A stretch of 64,000 nt of DNA from Patiria miniata. Lineage: Eukaryota > Echinodermata > Asteroidea > Valvatida > Asterinidae. The notes beneath the pieces are model-generated. The model was not told the DNA's origin, made no database searches, and saw nothing but the letters and a program-made list of their open reading frames with translations. Both the position numbers and the translations under genes were made by a program. Where the stretch lies: contig NW_024037076.1 of NCBI RefSeq assembly GCF_015706575.1, positions 1,922,001 to 1,986,000 on the forward strand, given 5' to 3'. Positions 44,941 through 55,219 of the stretch are shown here, piece after piece; within the stretch, counting starts at the first letter, position 1, and every line of letters begins with the position of its first letter.

Positions 44941-45048
44941 GCTGTAGTGTTGCCCCCGTGAGAAAGATATTCACTCGGGCGGGACTCGAACCCACGACCT
45001 TACTAGCGCAGACGTCTTGCCACTCGACAACCGAGCTTGCCGGGATTT
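44920..45048 (-). mobile_element. tRNA-derived SINE, 5' part
   Basis: The minus strand reads GGTTGTCGAGTGGCAAGACG (A-box, D-arm-like), then about 20 bases later GGTCGTGGGTTCGAGTCCCG (B-box, T-arm-like), in the order and spacing of a class II tRNA. It runs on into unrelated DNA instead of closing an acceptor stem. This fits a SINE head and not a working tRNA gene. Confidence 0.65.
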
Positions 45049-45269
45049 GCAAGTGTTTAAGCGTTATACGTAATACACACTTGAAATATCTGCTTGGAAA
45101 GTAACAGACTAACCATCATGTGTGTAGTGACATCTACATCTCGTGCCTGGTTCTCACCGGATGTCTGCTTAGTACGTACGTTTTGCTAAGCTGTATATCC
45201 TGAAAATGGGCCAGATTTTGTACCCTTCTGTCAGCAGCTAACCATCAATTATTGTCCAGAAGCATCTGT

Positions 45270-45600
45270 GATGATTCCCTGTGTTTTACACAAACACGTG
45301 CCCCGACAATTTGACCCGGTCTGTTGGCGCCTTGCGACTACACGGACACGCCGGGATGACAGAGAATCACACAAACAACTCCCGCCATCGTAATGAAAAA
45401 ATAACTAGATCTGGCCGGATTTGTACTCCCTCCGAGCCATATGTCACTCTGATTAAACAGTCCAAGTTAATATTCCCCGGATTAACCCGGGACTTCGCCG
45501 GGAAATCATGTCTGTCCAGGGGTCCATTTAATCCGCTCCGAACTAGAGTACAGATCGAGTCGAGCAGATTAATCATGTGGCGGTTTTTATGAATTCATAT
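45270..45600. promoter_or_regulatory. Candidate cis-regulatory module, Otx-type core cluster
   Basis: Unique, GC-rich patch with four GATTA/TAATC cores in about 125 bases (CTGATTAAAC ~45451, GGATTAACC ~45479, TTTAATCCGC ~45526, CAGATTAATC ~45566). Otx/Pitx-type homeodomain proteins bind such cores. No reading frame with splice context. Confidence 0.35.
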
Positions 45601-45887
45601 CGATGCATGTATCCCGAAAATCGAGCCTTCAAGAATGATTTATTCACATGGTCAATTTCAGTCGTTCCTCGCTTCTTCAAAACACCTGGAAAAAAGTGTC
45701 TGAAATGAAACAGATCTGAATTTAATGAATATAAAGCTGCTACACACAAGACATTTGAAAACGGAGTCTACGCTTTCACTGTAATCCGAGAAAGAAAAAA
45801 ATACAATTTGAATTCTTAATTTCCAATTTTAGTAGTTTTTAACGAAGTGCCATTTTTTTTACTAGTGAGTAAATTATTCACGTATTT
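45601..45887. other. Non-coding, AT-rich stretch
   Basis: Nothing recognised. Confidence 0.4.
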
Positions 45888-46240
45888 ATAAGCGTACCTT
45901 TTTTGTAATGAATATACCTTTTAGAATTACAAATGTCGTTTACAGTGTTTTTCTCCCGACAAGATTGAACTGCAAGTCTAAACGGTACCAATTTTTTTGT
46001 TTATAATCGTACCTTTTTTGGCAATAAAACGTACCTTTATAAATTAAAAACGTAGTTTTTGAACTTGTTTTTCGGACGACGTTTTTGAAATGCAAGTCTA
46101 AAAGGTACTAGTGTTTTTGTTTAATAAAGTACCTTTTTTGTAATGAAACCCACGTTTTAGAATAACAAATCGCCATTATTCAACTTGTTCTTCTTACGAC
46201 GTTATTGAAGTGCAAGTAAAAAGTACCATTAATTTATTAT
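45888..46240 (+). repeat. Tandem repeat, ~120-base unit, three copies
   Basis: Copies at about 45888-46003, 46004-46124 and 46125-46240 each run GTACCTTTTTTG...AATGAA...TTTTAGAAT...CTTGTTTTTC..GACG..TTGAA.TGCAAGTCTAAA.GGTAC. They are diverged but collinear, with the KpnI-like GGTAC word marking each unit end. Confidence 0.8.
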
Positions 46241-47455
46241 AAATATGGAAGGGTAGATGTACTGCGTCCGTTACAAATCAAATTAGACTTCGGCCTTACT
46301 TTGGAAGGTGTGTAGTAATATTACATACCATTTATCAAAAATATAAAAACCTTCAGGTACTTTGTATAACCCGATCCACTTCGAGGATTTTATGATTTGG
46401 ATGGAAAAGGCCTTTATGGTTTCCGTTCTTCAGGAGAAGCTTTTAGATGATTTATATGAACGAACTGCTTGTCTTTTAAACCCTTGGGACTCAGAGCTTT
46501 CAGTTACCTGCTCTTAAGTGGATGTACGACAAACATAGGACAAGACACAGATACGATTGGCCCTGAACTAATACGGTCAGGTCTCCTCAACGTTGTAAAT
46601 CCTGGGTTGGCACTGAAAGACTTCAGCAAAACTGCAGAAGGGCCACGGCTAAAAGAAAGGGAAAATGATGAATTCTTCATAATAATAAGCACCATAAGCT
46701 CACAATGAATGTAGTATCAAATGAAAAGGGACAAAATACCTTTCGTTTAAAATAAATGATGGGCAAGTCACATGAAATATGATTAAACGTATTTCATTTT
46801 GGTGTCAAAACTGGTATTTGGCCTAATGTTTTTACATGTCTAATCCAGATTTAGTTGTAAGGGTTTTTGTTAACAGAGAGAAAAAGGTTCATCATCTATG
46901 TCAAACATTTTCTGTTTTATTAGTAGTTTCTTAAATGTTTAAACTTGTACCAAGGATGGGCGGACAAAAAATTAATGTGAGTTACCCGTAACGTGATTAA
47001 CCGAAATACATGATGGAATATTTTTATATAATTGTAATGGTAAAATATGATTTAAAGATTGTTTTTCAAATTGTCTAAGCTATTCCTAGATATCAGAATC
47101 GATATTTCAGAGAACAGGCCTTAGTTCTGAAATTGACGCGTTCATGCACTAAACCCGTAAAGCAAACAATACAGTCTCGAGGGCTTGCCTTTAATTAATC
47201 AATATGTCAATTAGGTTCACGTTTTTCCCCGCTGTTTATTTTTGTTTCGATGGCACTGCATGTCCTTGCCCCAAACTCGTAGTATTGATCGGCGCAAATC
47301 ACCCGGTGTTTGCACAAAGAGTTCGCTATAAGGCAGGCGGTTCGTGACCGGTAATCTATTTGCGACATCCTGTTGCGCCCGCCAAAATTCTGTCACAGTT
47401 CTGTCAGTCTGTGTTGCAAGCCTTTTTCACGCTGGATTAGTTTAAACTTTCTTAA
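46241..47455. other. Non-coding stretch
   Basis: No gene supported. 47150-47420 is a unique GC-balanced patch containing TTAATTAATCAATA (homeodomain/Fox-like words) and TGTTTATTTTTG (Fox-like), a possible regulatory module. Confidence 0.35.
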
Positions 47456-47456
47456 T

Positions 47457-47760
47457 ACAGGGTGAGTCAAAAAAACGAAACCCAAATTTCGGGACTATTG
47501 TTTTAGTGTAGTTCTGCATGTAGCACTTTCAAAATCTAGGATATGAAAGCCCAATTCATAAGCTTTATTTTAGTGCAAAAATCATTCAAATCACCTGTGT
47601 ACTTTTTAAGTTACGGAGTTTTAAACATAACCACCGTTTTAAAGTTCTGTCCACGAATCACACAAAAGGTGTGCGTTCGTTCAGCAAAACCAAAACAATT
47701 CACACACATCGCTATGTGATTTGTAGTTAATGACGATTATTGAGGGCAGGTTTTTCTTAT
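47457..47760 (+). mobile_element. mariner/Tc1-like terminal remnant
   Basis: TACAGGGTGAGTCAAAAAAACG at 47457 resembles the terminal repeat of mariner-related elements, with TA at the boundary. The matching inverted end was not found, so the length is uncertain. Confidence 0.35.
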
Positions 47761-48736
47761 CAGTCAGTGCATCTAACACGCTTGTATCAGCCCGGTATTA
47801 TGAGTCGTTATGTTTCATAGGCTGCAGATAATTACCAAATTGTAAAAAATTATTACCGATAAAATGCGATATTACCAAATTGTGCCAAATTGGGGATGCA
47901 GCATTTTTTGTTTTCCTGTGAAATGAGCTCCTACGAGCTCCAAAAAAAAGAGGGCGCGTTTGTACCACTTTTGAGAGTCCCATGGACGGGACGCACAACG
48001 TGTGAGTACTGTACTGTACTGGTTCGCGCGCGAAGTACGCACGACTTCCTATCCGGAATGTGCCAAAATTAGCTATTAGCCACGGCGAATTTAACTTGCG
48101 ATGGACTCGACTCCCAGACTAATCGCCACCCCAATAACTTTGGATCAAGTACGCAGTGGATGGACCAGGAACCAGTCTAGGTCCCCCGACTCTCCTTTCC
48201 TGTCCGTTGAAGGAGCAAGTGCTTCAATGTGAAAAGAAAGAAAAAAATCCCAATTAACACGTCGATATCTAAAACAACTATTTAGCTCCAATAGCGTTAG
48301 ATAAAAGTAACAGTAGCAGGATGGAACGTACAGTGAATATGCAAGTTTCGAATTTTTTTACCCCCAAAACTTCTTTTTTTTATCAGAGAGACATGGTTTG
48401 GCTTTTCCTCATTTTTGGATGAGGGGATAACTTACAGCTCTAAGTATTGGATAGACTGAGACGATATGATATCTTAAGTTAGAAAGTGGTAGATAATCTT
48501 GTAAACAATGCATGTAACTTGCGCTCGCCCCAGAGGCCAGCTAAGTGCCGTCTTTGCGTCTATGTCACTGACTGACTGACTCACGGACCGTCAGTTATGG
48601 CTTGAGATTGGTTGTAGACTGCCGAGCAGTGCAATCGTATAGGATTACCCCACAACGCCAGTGCATGGGATAATCCGGCCCATTGTGTAGACCAGATGCA
48701 TGAAAAGACTACCAATGAATAGCCATTGTGAATCAA
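47761..48736. other. Non-coding stretch
   Basis: No gene supported. Contains the GAGCTCCTACGAGCTC palindrome (~47925) and a single fold-back-family arm AGGAACCAGTCTA at about 48167-48179. Confidence 0.35.
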
Positions 48737-49071
48737 TTCGGGTGATACACAATGCAGTGCGCCACCAAGAGTTTGACACGGAGAGTTCATTTTTCCCAGC
48801 AGCGCGGGACATTTGAAATAGTTAGTTTTTCCGGTCAGTAGTTTCTTAAGTGTAAGATTCGAGTTTATGTATGCCCTTTTTTTTCTTTTTATCAATATGG
48901 TGTTTTTTTTCTGTAAGGCGGCAGAACGCTATGCCCCAATCTTTAACAAAAGAGCTCAAATTGTCTACTTACACTCATTCAAATGGGCCATGTTTTGTCG
49001 ACCGTAAACTTGAAAAATGGACCCTCCATGACAAACTCTTGGTGGCGCACTGCATTGTGAATCGCCCGAAT
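48737..49071. mobile_element. MITE with ~40-base terminal inverted repeats, copy 1
   Basis: The ends TTCGGGTGATACACAATGCA...CGCCACCAAGAGTTT and AAACTCTTGGTGGCG...TGCATTGTGAATCGCCCGAA are long inverted repeats. The interior aligns with 53569-53919 in opposite orientation (GCTATGCCCCAATC, ATGGGCCATGTTT). Non-coding DNA transposon derivative; superfamily not assigned. Confidence 0.85.
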
Positions 49072-49952
49072 TGAACAGAATTCTGTGCGCTTTTGGACCA
49101 GCTTTACAAAATGTACTAAGCGTGCCTTACGTAGTTGATTCTGTGCGCTGGGTTGATTGTTTCAGTGCTTGATTAAAGTTTAAAAAGATATTTCGTGTAG
49201 AATGTCTCTTGTACTTCCTGTTATTCGGTTTGTTTGATCATTTGATAGTTGTAATTTTTGTAGAACACCTAACGGTTGGTCATGTTACACCCCATAAGTG
49301 TGTAAGCTTCTCCGAACTGTTATTTAATAAACCCTAAACTGCAACTGTGATTTGAAATTTAAGAAGGAATGTTCTCCGCTTACAACGCCTGATTATCCGT
49401 CTTTGCATCTAGCCACTGGATTACAGATTTTGCAAAAAAAAAAACAAGAGCGCGAGGGATCGTATTGGCGTATTATGACCTTCCCCTATGAAGGTATAGC
49501 TAAACCACTCTCATCCTCTACGGGACTGGCCATTTAGGGTTATGGCTAGCCTTGAACACTCAGTAATTATTTTCAGCCGCGAAGCGTGCGCTTTAAAGGC
49601 TTTAAAGGTGCAGTTACGTTCGTCTTGGGACTGCCAAAATTCTGTGGTGTTTATTTCTGTATTGTTGACTAAATAATTTCAAAGGTCTAGGTCACCAGCA
49701 TCCCACGTAATGTTTACTTTTCGGAGAGATGTACGTGACAGTCATTGTTTTCACTTTGCCTATTTGCCCTAAACGTATTTCCAGGTGTGAATTTGAAAAT
49801 CGAACCACAGCTGTCAGCATGTGACTGATAATTCAATTTCGGAAACCAGGTTCCACAACAGTGTGTGGCTGGATTCAAGACTAGCATTCTAAAGGCTTGA
49901 TATTGAGTTTAACATTTTCACCCCTTAAGTCCTTTGCGCAATATTACATAGG
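49072..49952. other. Non-coding stretch
   Basis: No gene supported; AT-rich, no clear repeat. Confidence 0.4.
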
Positions 49953-50258
49953 CCTTATTAATAAGGAAGCTATTTTCGATCTTGTTACCTGAATCTATTT
50001 TATAAATTATAAACCGTTAAATTGGATGGTGCCAGACTATTTTATGATTGGAATGCGTACTGAGCCTCACTTTGATTTTGTTTATTGGCTTAAAACATTA
50101 GGGTATGTTTAATCACAACTTTTCGATTGTTCAACAGAGCACACTAGTGTTATTTTGTAATTGGATTTCATTTCATTGCTGTCCTTTTGATTCGCAAGTT
50201 TCAAAAATGAAACGTTTACCTCGCTTTTCAATTTAATATGGCCGTCTCGTGAATAAAA
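49953..50258 (+). mobile_element. MITE-like element, family of three, copy 2
   Basis: Aligns with the reverse complement of 36399-36696 from CCTTATT near its left end to ATATGGCCGTCTCGTGAA at its right end. Confidence 0.75.
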
Positions 50259-50479
50259 TCTATTAAGTATAACCATGCATTTTCAAGGTGTATGCCTTGT
50301 TGTTTGGGCTTTAATATCCTACGTTTTAGAGATCTTTCCACTTTTATAGCATGGTACACGTATTTTTTATTCCAAAAGGGTCGAGAGTACCCCTTTAAAG
50401 ACTTCAGGAGGCTTAAGTTCAGCGTGTTCCAGGTAACAAGGGCAGCCTATACCACTCCGGTAAAACAAAATTAATTCAT

Positions 50480-51080
50480 GGACGAAATCGTTAAGGCCAT
50501 TTCTGAAAGGCTAAACGGCGCATCGCCCCTTGTTAAATAGGACTCCTTAACCTCCTATCCGAATGATTTAATTTGACTTACGAGATCATCAAGCAAGCTT
50601 GAATCGCCACGGGAAAATGAGCTTCTGCGGGAAATCGTTAAGTCAAACAAGGGGCATAAATGGGACACGGTACACACATCGAGGAATTCATTAATACGTG
50701 CACGGGACAATCGCCGCAAATGACTTCCGATGAGGTGAATTCTGGGCTTTTTGGCCGCCGTGCGCACTCGACACTTTCCAAGGTAACCCCACACGGTCTG
50801 CGTAATAAACACGGCACCTCTCGCCCGCCGGCTTCATTAGTACGAGAGCTTCATCACCGTTTACCCCTCACTTATATGAATTTACCAAAGCGTATTATAC
50901 CTCTGTCCTCTCGACCGAAGAACATCTCACAGTCGCCGTATTTTGTAATCAGTGCTCCCGCCAGAAATTATTGCCAAACTTCTCAAATTTCACTCCGCAG
51001 CCACCGTTTCATGAACTCAAAAAATCGCCAGCGACGAGTAGTTATTACTGTAAAAAAAGTGTTTTGACGCATGAGGGTGC
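50480..51080. promoter_or_regulatory. Unique GC-balanced patch, possible conserved non-coding element
   Basis: Stands out by complexity and CpG content from the AT-rich flanks. The open frame at 50660-51067 shows no domain, no splice sites and no homology I recognise, so I favour regulatory DNA over an exon. Confidence 0.25.
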
Positions 51081-52440
51081 AGACAAAGCTTCGTCGTGAT
51101 TTTTGTAATCGATTGTTCAGAAAAGCTTGTAAAAACATTGTGGTTATCAACGATTGTCTGTAATGATCACGGAATGACGTTCACCTAGTCAGTGCACTCT
51201 CCGAGGAAATAAAATAAACATTAGAGAAGACTCCTTCGACAGACAAATAATATTTGTCTTTTCACAGTGCTTCAGGCTTTTGTCAAAAAATAAAATTACT
51301 TCCTGTGAGCCGCAGTTGTTATTTGTGGTCAATTTGAATTACAATTTATGCTAATTTCGCGGAGATAAGTTATATGCAGCGCAAAGAAAATACGCCTGTG
51401 TGAATAAAATATTGATAGGCGCACTATTTTTTTCTCGACATGTTACAATGTCTTACTGTTGGCTAAATGTAGACATGCTACTGGATATTTTCGTTACATT
51501 CAAAGTCAGTTCATGTCTCATGCTACTCATCCATGCATTATTTACATTGAGATTTATGAAGTATTGTGTATACACCAAAGGACGGGTTTGTCACACAGCC
51601 AGGCAATCACCGGTTGTCTCCTTCTGACGGGTTAAAAGCATCGCAAGGTCGGCCCGAGGGCATAGTCGTGCACGCGCCTTCAAAAAACAAAAAAACGGAT
51701 AGGCAATACCGCCGATGTATTTGGTAACACATCGGTAATGACTTGTGAATGAATATCCGGGGGAAGATTTTAATTTGCTCTAACGGCTTCGCTCGCCTTT
51801 TTGCTGGTTTTCGTTTCGGGCTTGCAAGCACTTGAGTTTTTTCCAGGTCAATATTAATCACTATAAATGCCTTTGAACCGCGTTTGTGGACTATTCATCG
51901 TGTGTAAGTGGCGTATAAACATGGAGGGGGTTACTGGCGTTCATCTTGCATGGAAAAAGAAAAAAAGACATGATGTTTTGTTAAAAAGAACAAATAAACT
52001 TGGTCTTATGTTAATGTTCATGTGCGATTTGTTTTTGCAAAGTTAACACAATTGGTAGGAAGGGTTTAAATTATGGACAGCGCCCCCAAGCGTCAAGTAA
52101 TGCCCTTTCAAATAAGCAGTAGCCATTTTTCTTTTCTTTTTTTACTGTATCCCATCAAAAAACTCCTCGCGGTTCTACTGCCATAAATAATGAAAACCAG
52201 ACTCTTCAAATGGCAAGCGCAGATAGTCAAAAATTACAAGAATACGGCCAAAACTCTCTTGTGCCTAAAAGCCTCCTTTGATGTGTTTGTATTGAATTTG
52301 CATTAGAAGTTGTGCATTTATATGCTTATTTTGCATTAAAATTTGCATTACCGGCGGAATAATATTGCCAGGTATACCAAACTCTATGACTAATTCAGAA
52401 TATCGTGAACAAACGTATGAATATTTTGTCAAACTTGAAT
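51081..52440. other. Non-coding stretch
   Basis: No gene supported. A minus-strand CTCF-like word (GCTTGGGGGCGCTG) lies at about 52080. Confidence 0.35.
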
Positions 52441-53010
52441 GTAATATTGAGTGTATTTCTGGTGCCTTGGGCCGGCAGAGCTAGCTAACCAACGTGTTCT
52501 TTTCTGGCGTTAAGCCGCGGCTCTTATACCTCAACGGTCTCAAAGGAGTCCGAGCCGACACAATCGAAAATCTGGCGAGCGGCGTGAAAACATCCAAACA
52601 CAGTTTTTTCTTTGGCCAAAAAATCCTGGAGCCGAGATCAGCAAAATGATTTCCCACTTGAGGTGTTGGCGCAAGGTGGCCGTAAGCCTGGCTTTATGAC
52701 AAGAGTCCTCCCAGCGCGCGTTTTCTCAACGGACTTTCGAGAGCCGACAATGAGGTGTTTTTCTCTGATGCATCAGCCAAGATTTATCCTGGACTCCAGG
52801 GTCCCCCGGAGGGGAGGCCATTACTTTCGATCTGGAGCCGTGACGTCATTTTCCCGCCAAATAAAAAAGCGCCAAAACAACTTAAGGAACCAATCCGGTA
52901 GGCTGCAGTAACCTTATCCAGCAAGATTCGCTCGCAACACGGATGTGTACATTGACCGTTTGTGCTGCAACGCATTGTTGAGATTAAAGACGCACTCTCC
53001 AAACTATCAG
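52440..53010. promoter_or_regulatory. Candidate cis-regulatory module with CRE and E2F words
   Basis: Unique GC-rich patch. The palindromic CRE TGACGTCA (52842-52849) abuts the E2F word TTTCCCGCC (from 52850). No exon signature. Confidence 0.35.
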
Positions 53011-53568
53011 TTCATGGGGCGTCAGTTTACCGAAAGGTAAAGATTCACTGTCGAAACTTTTTTCAAGTTCACCCCCAAAAAGTATGTGTGTAATGTTCAA
53101 TTGATGTAACAGTTATTCACGTTTTTACGACATATCGGCCCGGGTTTGGTTATGGAGTAGTCTGAGTATCACCCGTTATGCACGGAGCCAGTCTCCGTAC
53201 AACGCCTGACATATCGAAGCATGCGGATTTATGCGATCTCGCGCCCTCAGTCATTCGGAGTCGACTTTACTACATCGTGACATCATTTCATTCCAATATC
53301 AGGACGAACTGTTTGATTGGTCATTTTGAATGCAGTGTTTTGTAATACAACAATTACGGCCAGGCATTATCGATAAAATCTAGACAAGAAGACCCGATAT
53401 AGAAAGCGCCCGCTGATTTGTCAACTTGTAGAGGTCAAGAGGCGGTTGTCTTGCATGATTATCAGCGAATCTGCTCACATATTATAGACCATGGCTTTCG
53501 CCATGGTTTGTTACATAGAATAGTTGTGTTGTAGTTGCATTTGAAATTCCAAAATTATTTGCGTCTAT
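53011..53568. other. Non-coding stretch
   Basis: Nothing recognised apart from a weak fold-back arm pair near 53157-53200. Confidence 0.35.
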
Positions 53569-53919
53569 TTCGGGCGATTCACAATGCAGTGGGCCACCAA
53601 GAGTTTGCCATGGAGAGTCCATTTTCTAGTTTACGGTTGACAACTAAACATGGCCCATTTGAACGAGTGTGGGCAACTTTGCTATAGATTGGGGCATAGT
53701 GTTCTCCCGCCTTAGAAAAGTACACCATATTGATAAAAAGAAAAGAAAAGCGCAAACATAATATTCGAATTATACGCTCACGAAACTAATGCCCGGAAAA
53801 ACTGACAATTTCAAATGTCCCGCGCTGCGAATTTGTGGACCATCTCCCACAATGCACTGGGAAACATGAACTCTCTCCGGCAAACTCTTGGTGGCGCACT
53901 GCATTGCGAATCGCCCGAA
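53569..53919. mobile_element. MITE with ~40-base terminal inverted repeats, copy 2
   Basis: TTCGGGCGATTCACAATGCA and its inverse TGCATTGCGAATCGCCCGAA bound a 351-base segment whose interior is the reverse complement of the 48737 copy. TTTGCC...GGCAAACTCTTGGTGGC extends the arms to about 40 bases. Confidence 0.88.
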
Positions 53920-53930
53920 TTATTGCAGGG

Positions 53931-53988
53931 TAGACTAGTACCTGTCTCCTATCAGAATCGAATAATGTAAGGACCGGGAACCAGTCTA
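53931..53988. repeat. Short fold-back repeat, family member
   Basis: TAGACTAGTACC and GGGAACCAGTCTA form inverted arms around about 33 bases, directly beside the MITE at 53569. Confidence 0.6.
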
Positions 53989-54293
53989 CCCGCATCCTGG
54001 ATCTATTTGCATATTAAAGAAACCAAAAATTACGGTCTATTTCCGAGGTTCGCAGACATATGCGTCCCCCCAAAAAAACAGGAGGAGGGGACGTTAAAAG
54101 TTTGCATTGAGGAGAAATGCCGACTTGTTAAACACACACAGAACATTTTTAGATAGTCATATGACGAATCGTTTCCATACCTAACCCCCCCCAACACTTC
54201 CGGATGGTTTACCGTGCAATACCGATCGCTGATTGGTTATCTTAAAAAGAAATCGCCTGCCGCGATTCTGATTCGGATCATATTAACGCGGGA

Positions 54294-54307
54294 GTTGCCA
54301 TGGAGAC
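54294..54307 (+). promoter_or_regulatory. RFX X-box-like site
   Basis: GTTGCCATGGAGAC matches the X-box palindrome with one change, in a unique GC-balanced patch (about 54200-54470). Confidence 0.35.
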
Positions 54308-54469
54308 AGGAGGTTTAAGATCCTTATCATTGAGGTGTAGTTTGGAGTCTTCATTTCCTGTAAGCATCCCCTCGTTGGCTCTCGCTTCAACCAAAAATGT
54401 GTTCCCGACCGAACCCGGCGGGCAGATAGTCAATTTAAAATGTCCAGAGATGTGTGCTTAAAAAGCGCG

Positions 54470-55060
54470 CACGACAAGTGCAGTGAATTGCTAGCCTGTG
54501 CTGCAGAAAATATACTATCTTTGTATTTAGTTTCTATATGTGTGCATTTCTATGTGTTCAGTGAAGAGCAGGAACCTGAATGTCTAGTCGACAGACAAGT
54601 CTAGTACTGGCGTCGGAAACATAGGGTTTCCGTTTGTCATGTGTTCAATAGGCAGATGCACATTAGATTACGCACATCCCTACGGACGGCCTCGGCAACA
54701 TTGGACACCGAAATCGTTACTTTCGGAGACGGCACCTATTTTTCAACACAATTCTGACTCCTTGTTTTGACAGATTATTGAGAAAACTCGCACATTGAGT
54801 GTTATGGCACGAACACCACTCCAAAACACTCTTATTCTCGTATTTTATAAGACAATATAATCTGTTCACTGCTGGCCTTATGGATTTAAATATAGAATAC
54901 TTGTTTATTTTTATCTGCTCTTTAATCATGCACAATGCATTATTTATTATATTATCTTTTTTTTATCCACCGATTGTCCATATAGCCTAAGGCAGTTTTT
55001 TTTAATGGACACTGATAAAACGTAGAAAATAAGTTTCACATGATGCACTTGCAAATGTGC
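54470..55060. other. Non-coding stretch
   Basis: No gene supported. Confidence 0.4.
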
Positions 55061-55219
55061 CTAAAACATCAGAAATTTTAAATTATTCATCAGAGCAGAC
55101 TGGTATTACATTATTGTAATGAATTGTTATTTCATTGCTTTCGTTTCTATTCGCAAGTTCCAAAAATGAAGAGTTTACCAAGTACTCAATTTTGTAATAA
55201 TGGCCGATTCGAAATTCAT
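55061..55219 (+). mobile_element. MITE-like element, family of three, copy 3 (partial)
   Basis: Shares CAGAGCAGACTGGTA, TTTCATTGCTTTCGTTT, CGCAAGTTCCAAAAATGA and AATGGCCGATTCG with the 36399 and 49953 copies; the left part is missing. Confidence 0.65.

Noticed and set aside
44975-45048. Functional tRNA gene on the minus strand
   Set aside because: A- and B-boxes are present but no acceptor stem pairs; a SINE head fits better.
50660-51067. 135-codon plus-strand frame
   Set aside because: No recognisable domain, no acceptor or donor in place; more like unique non-coding DNA.
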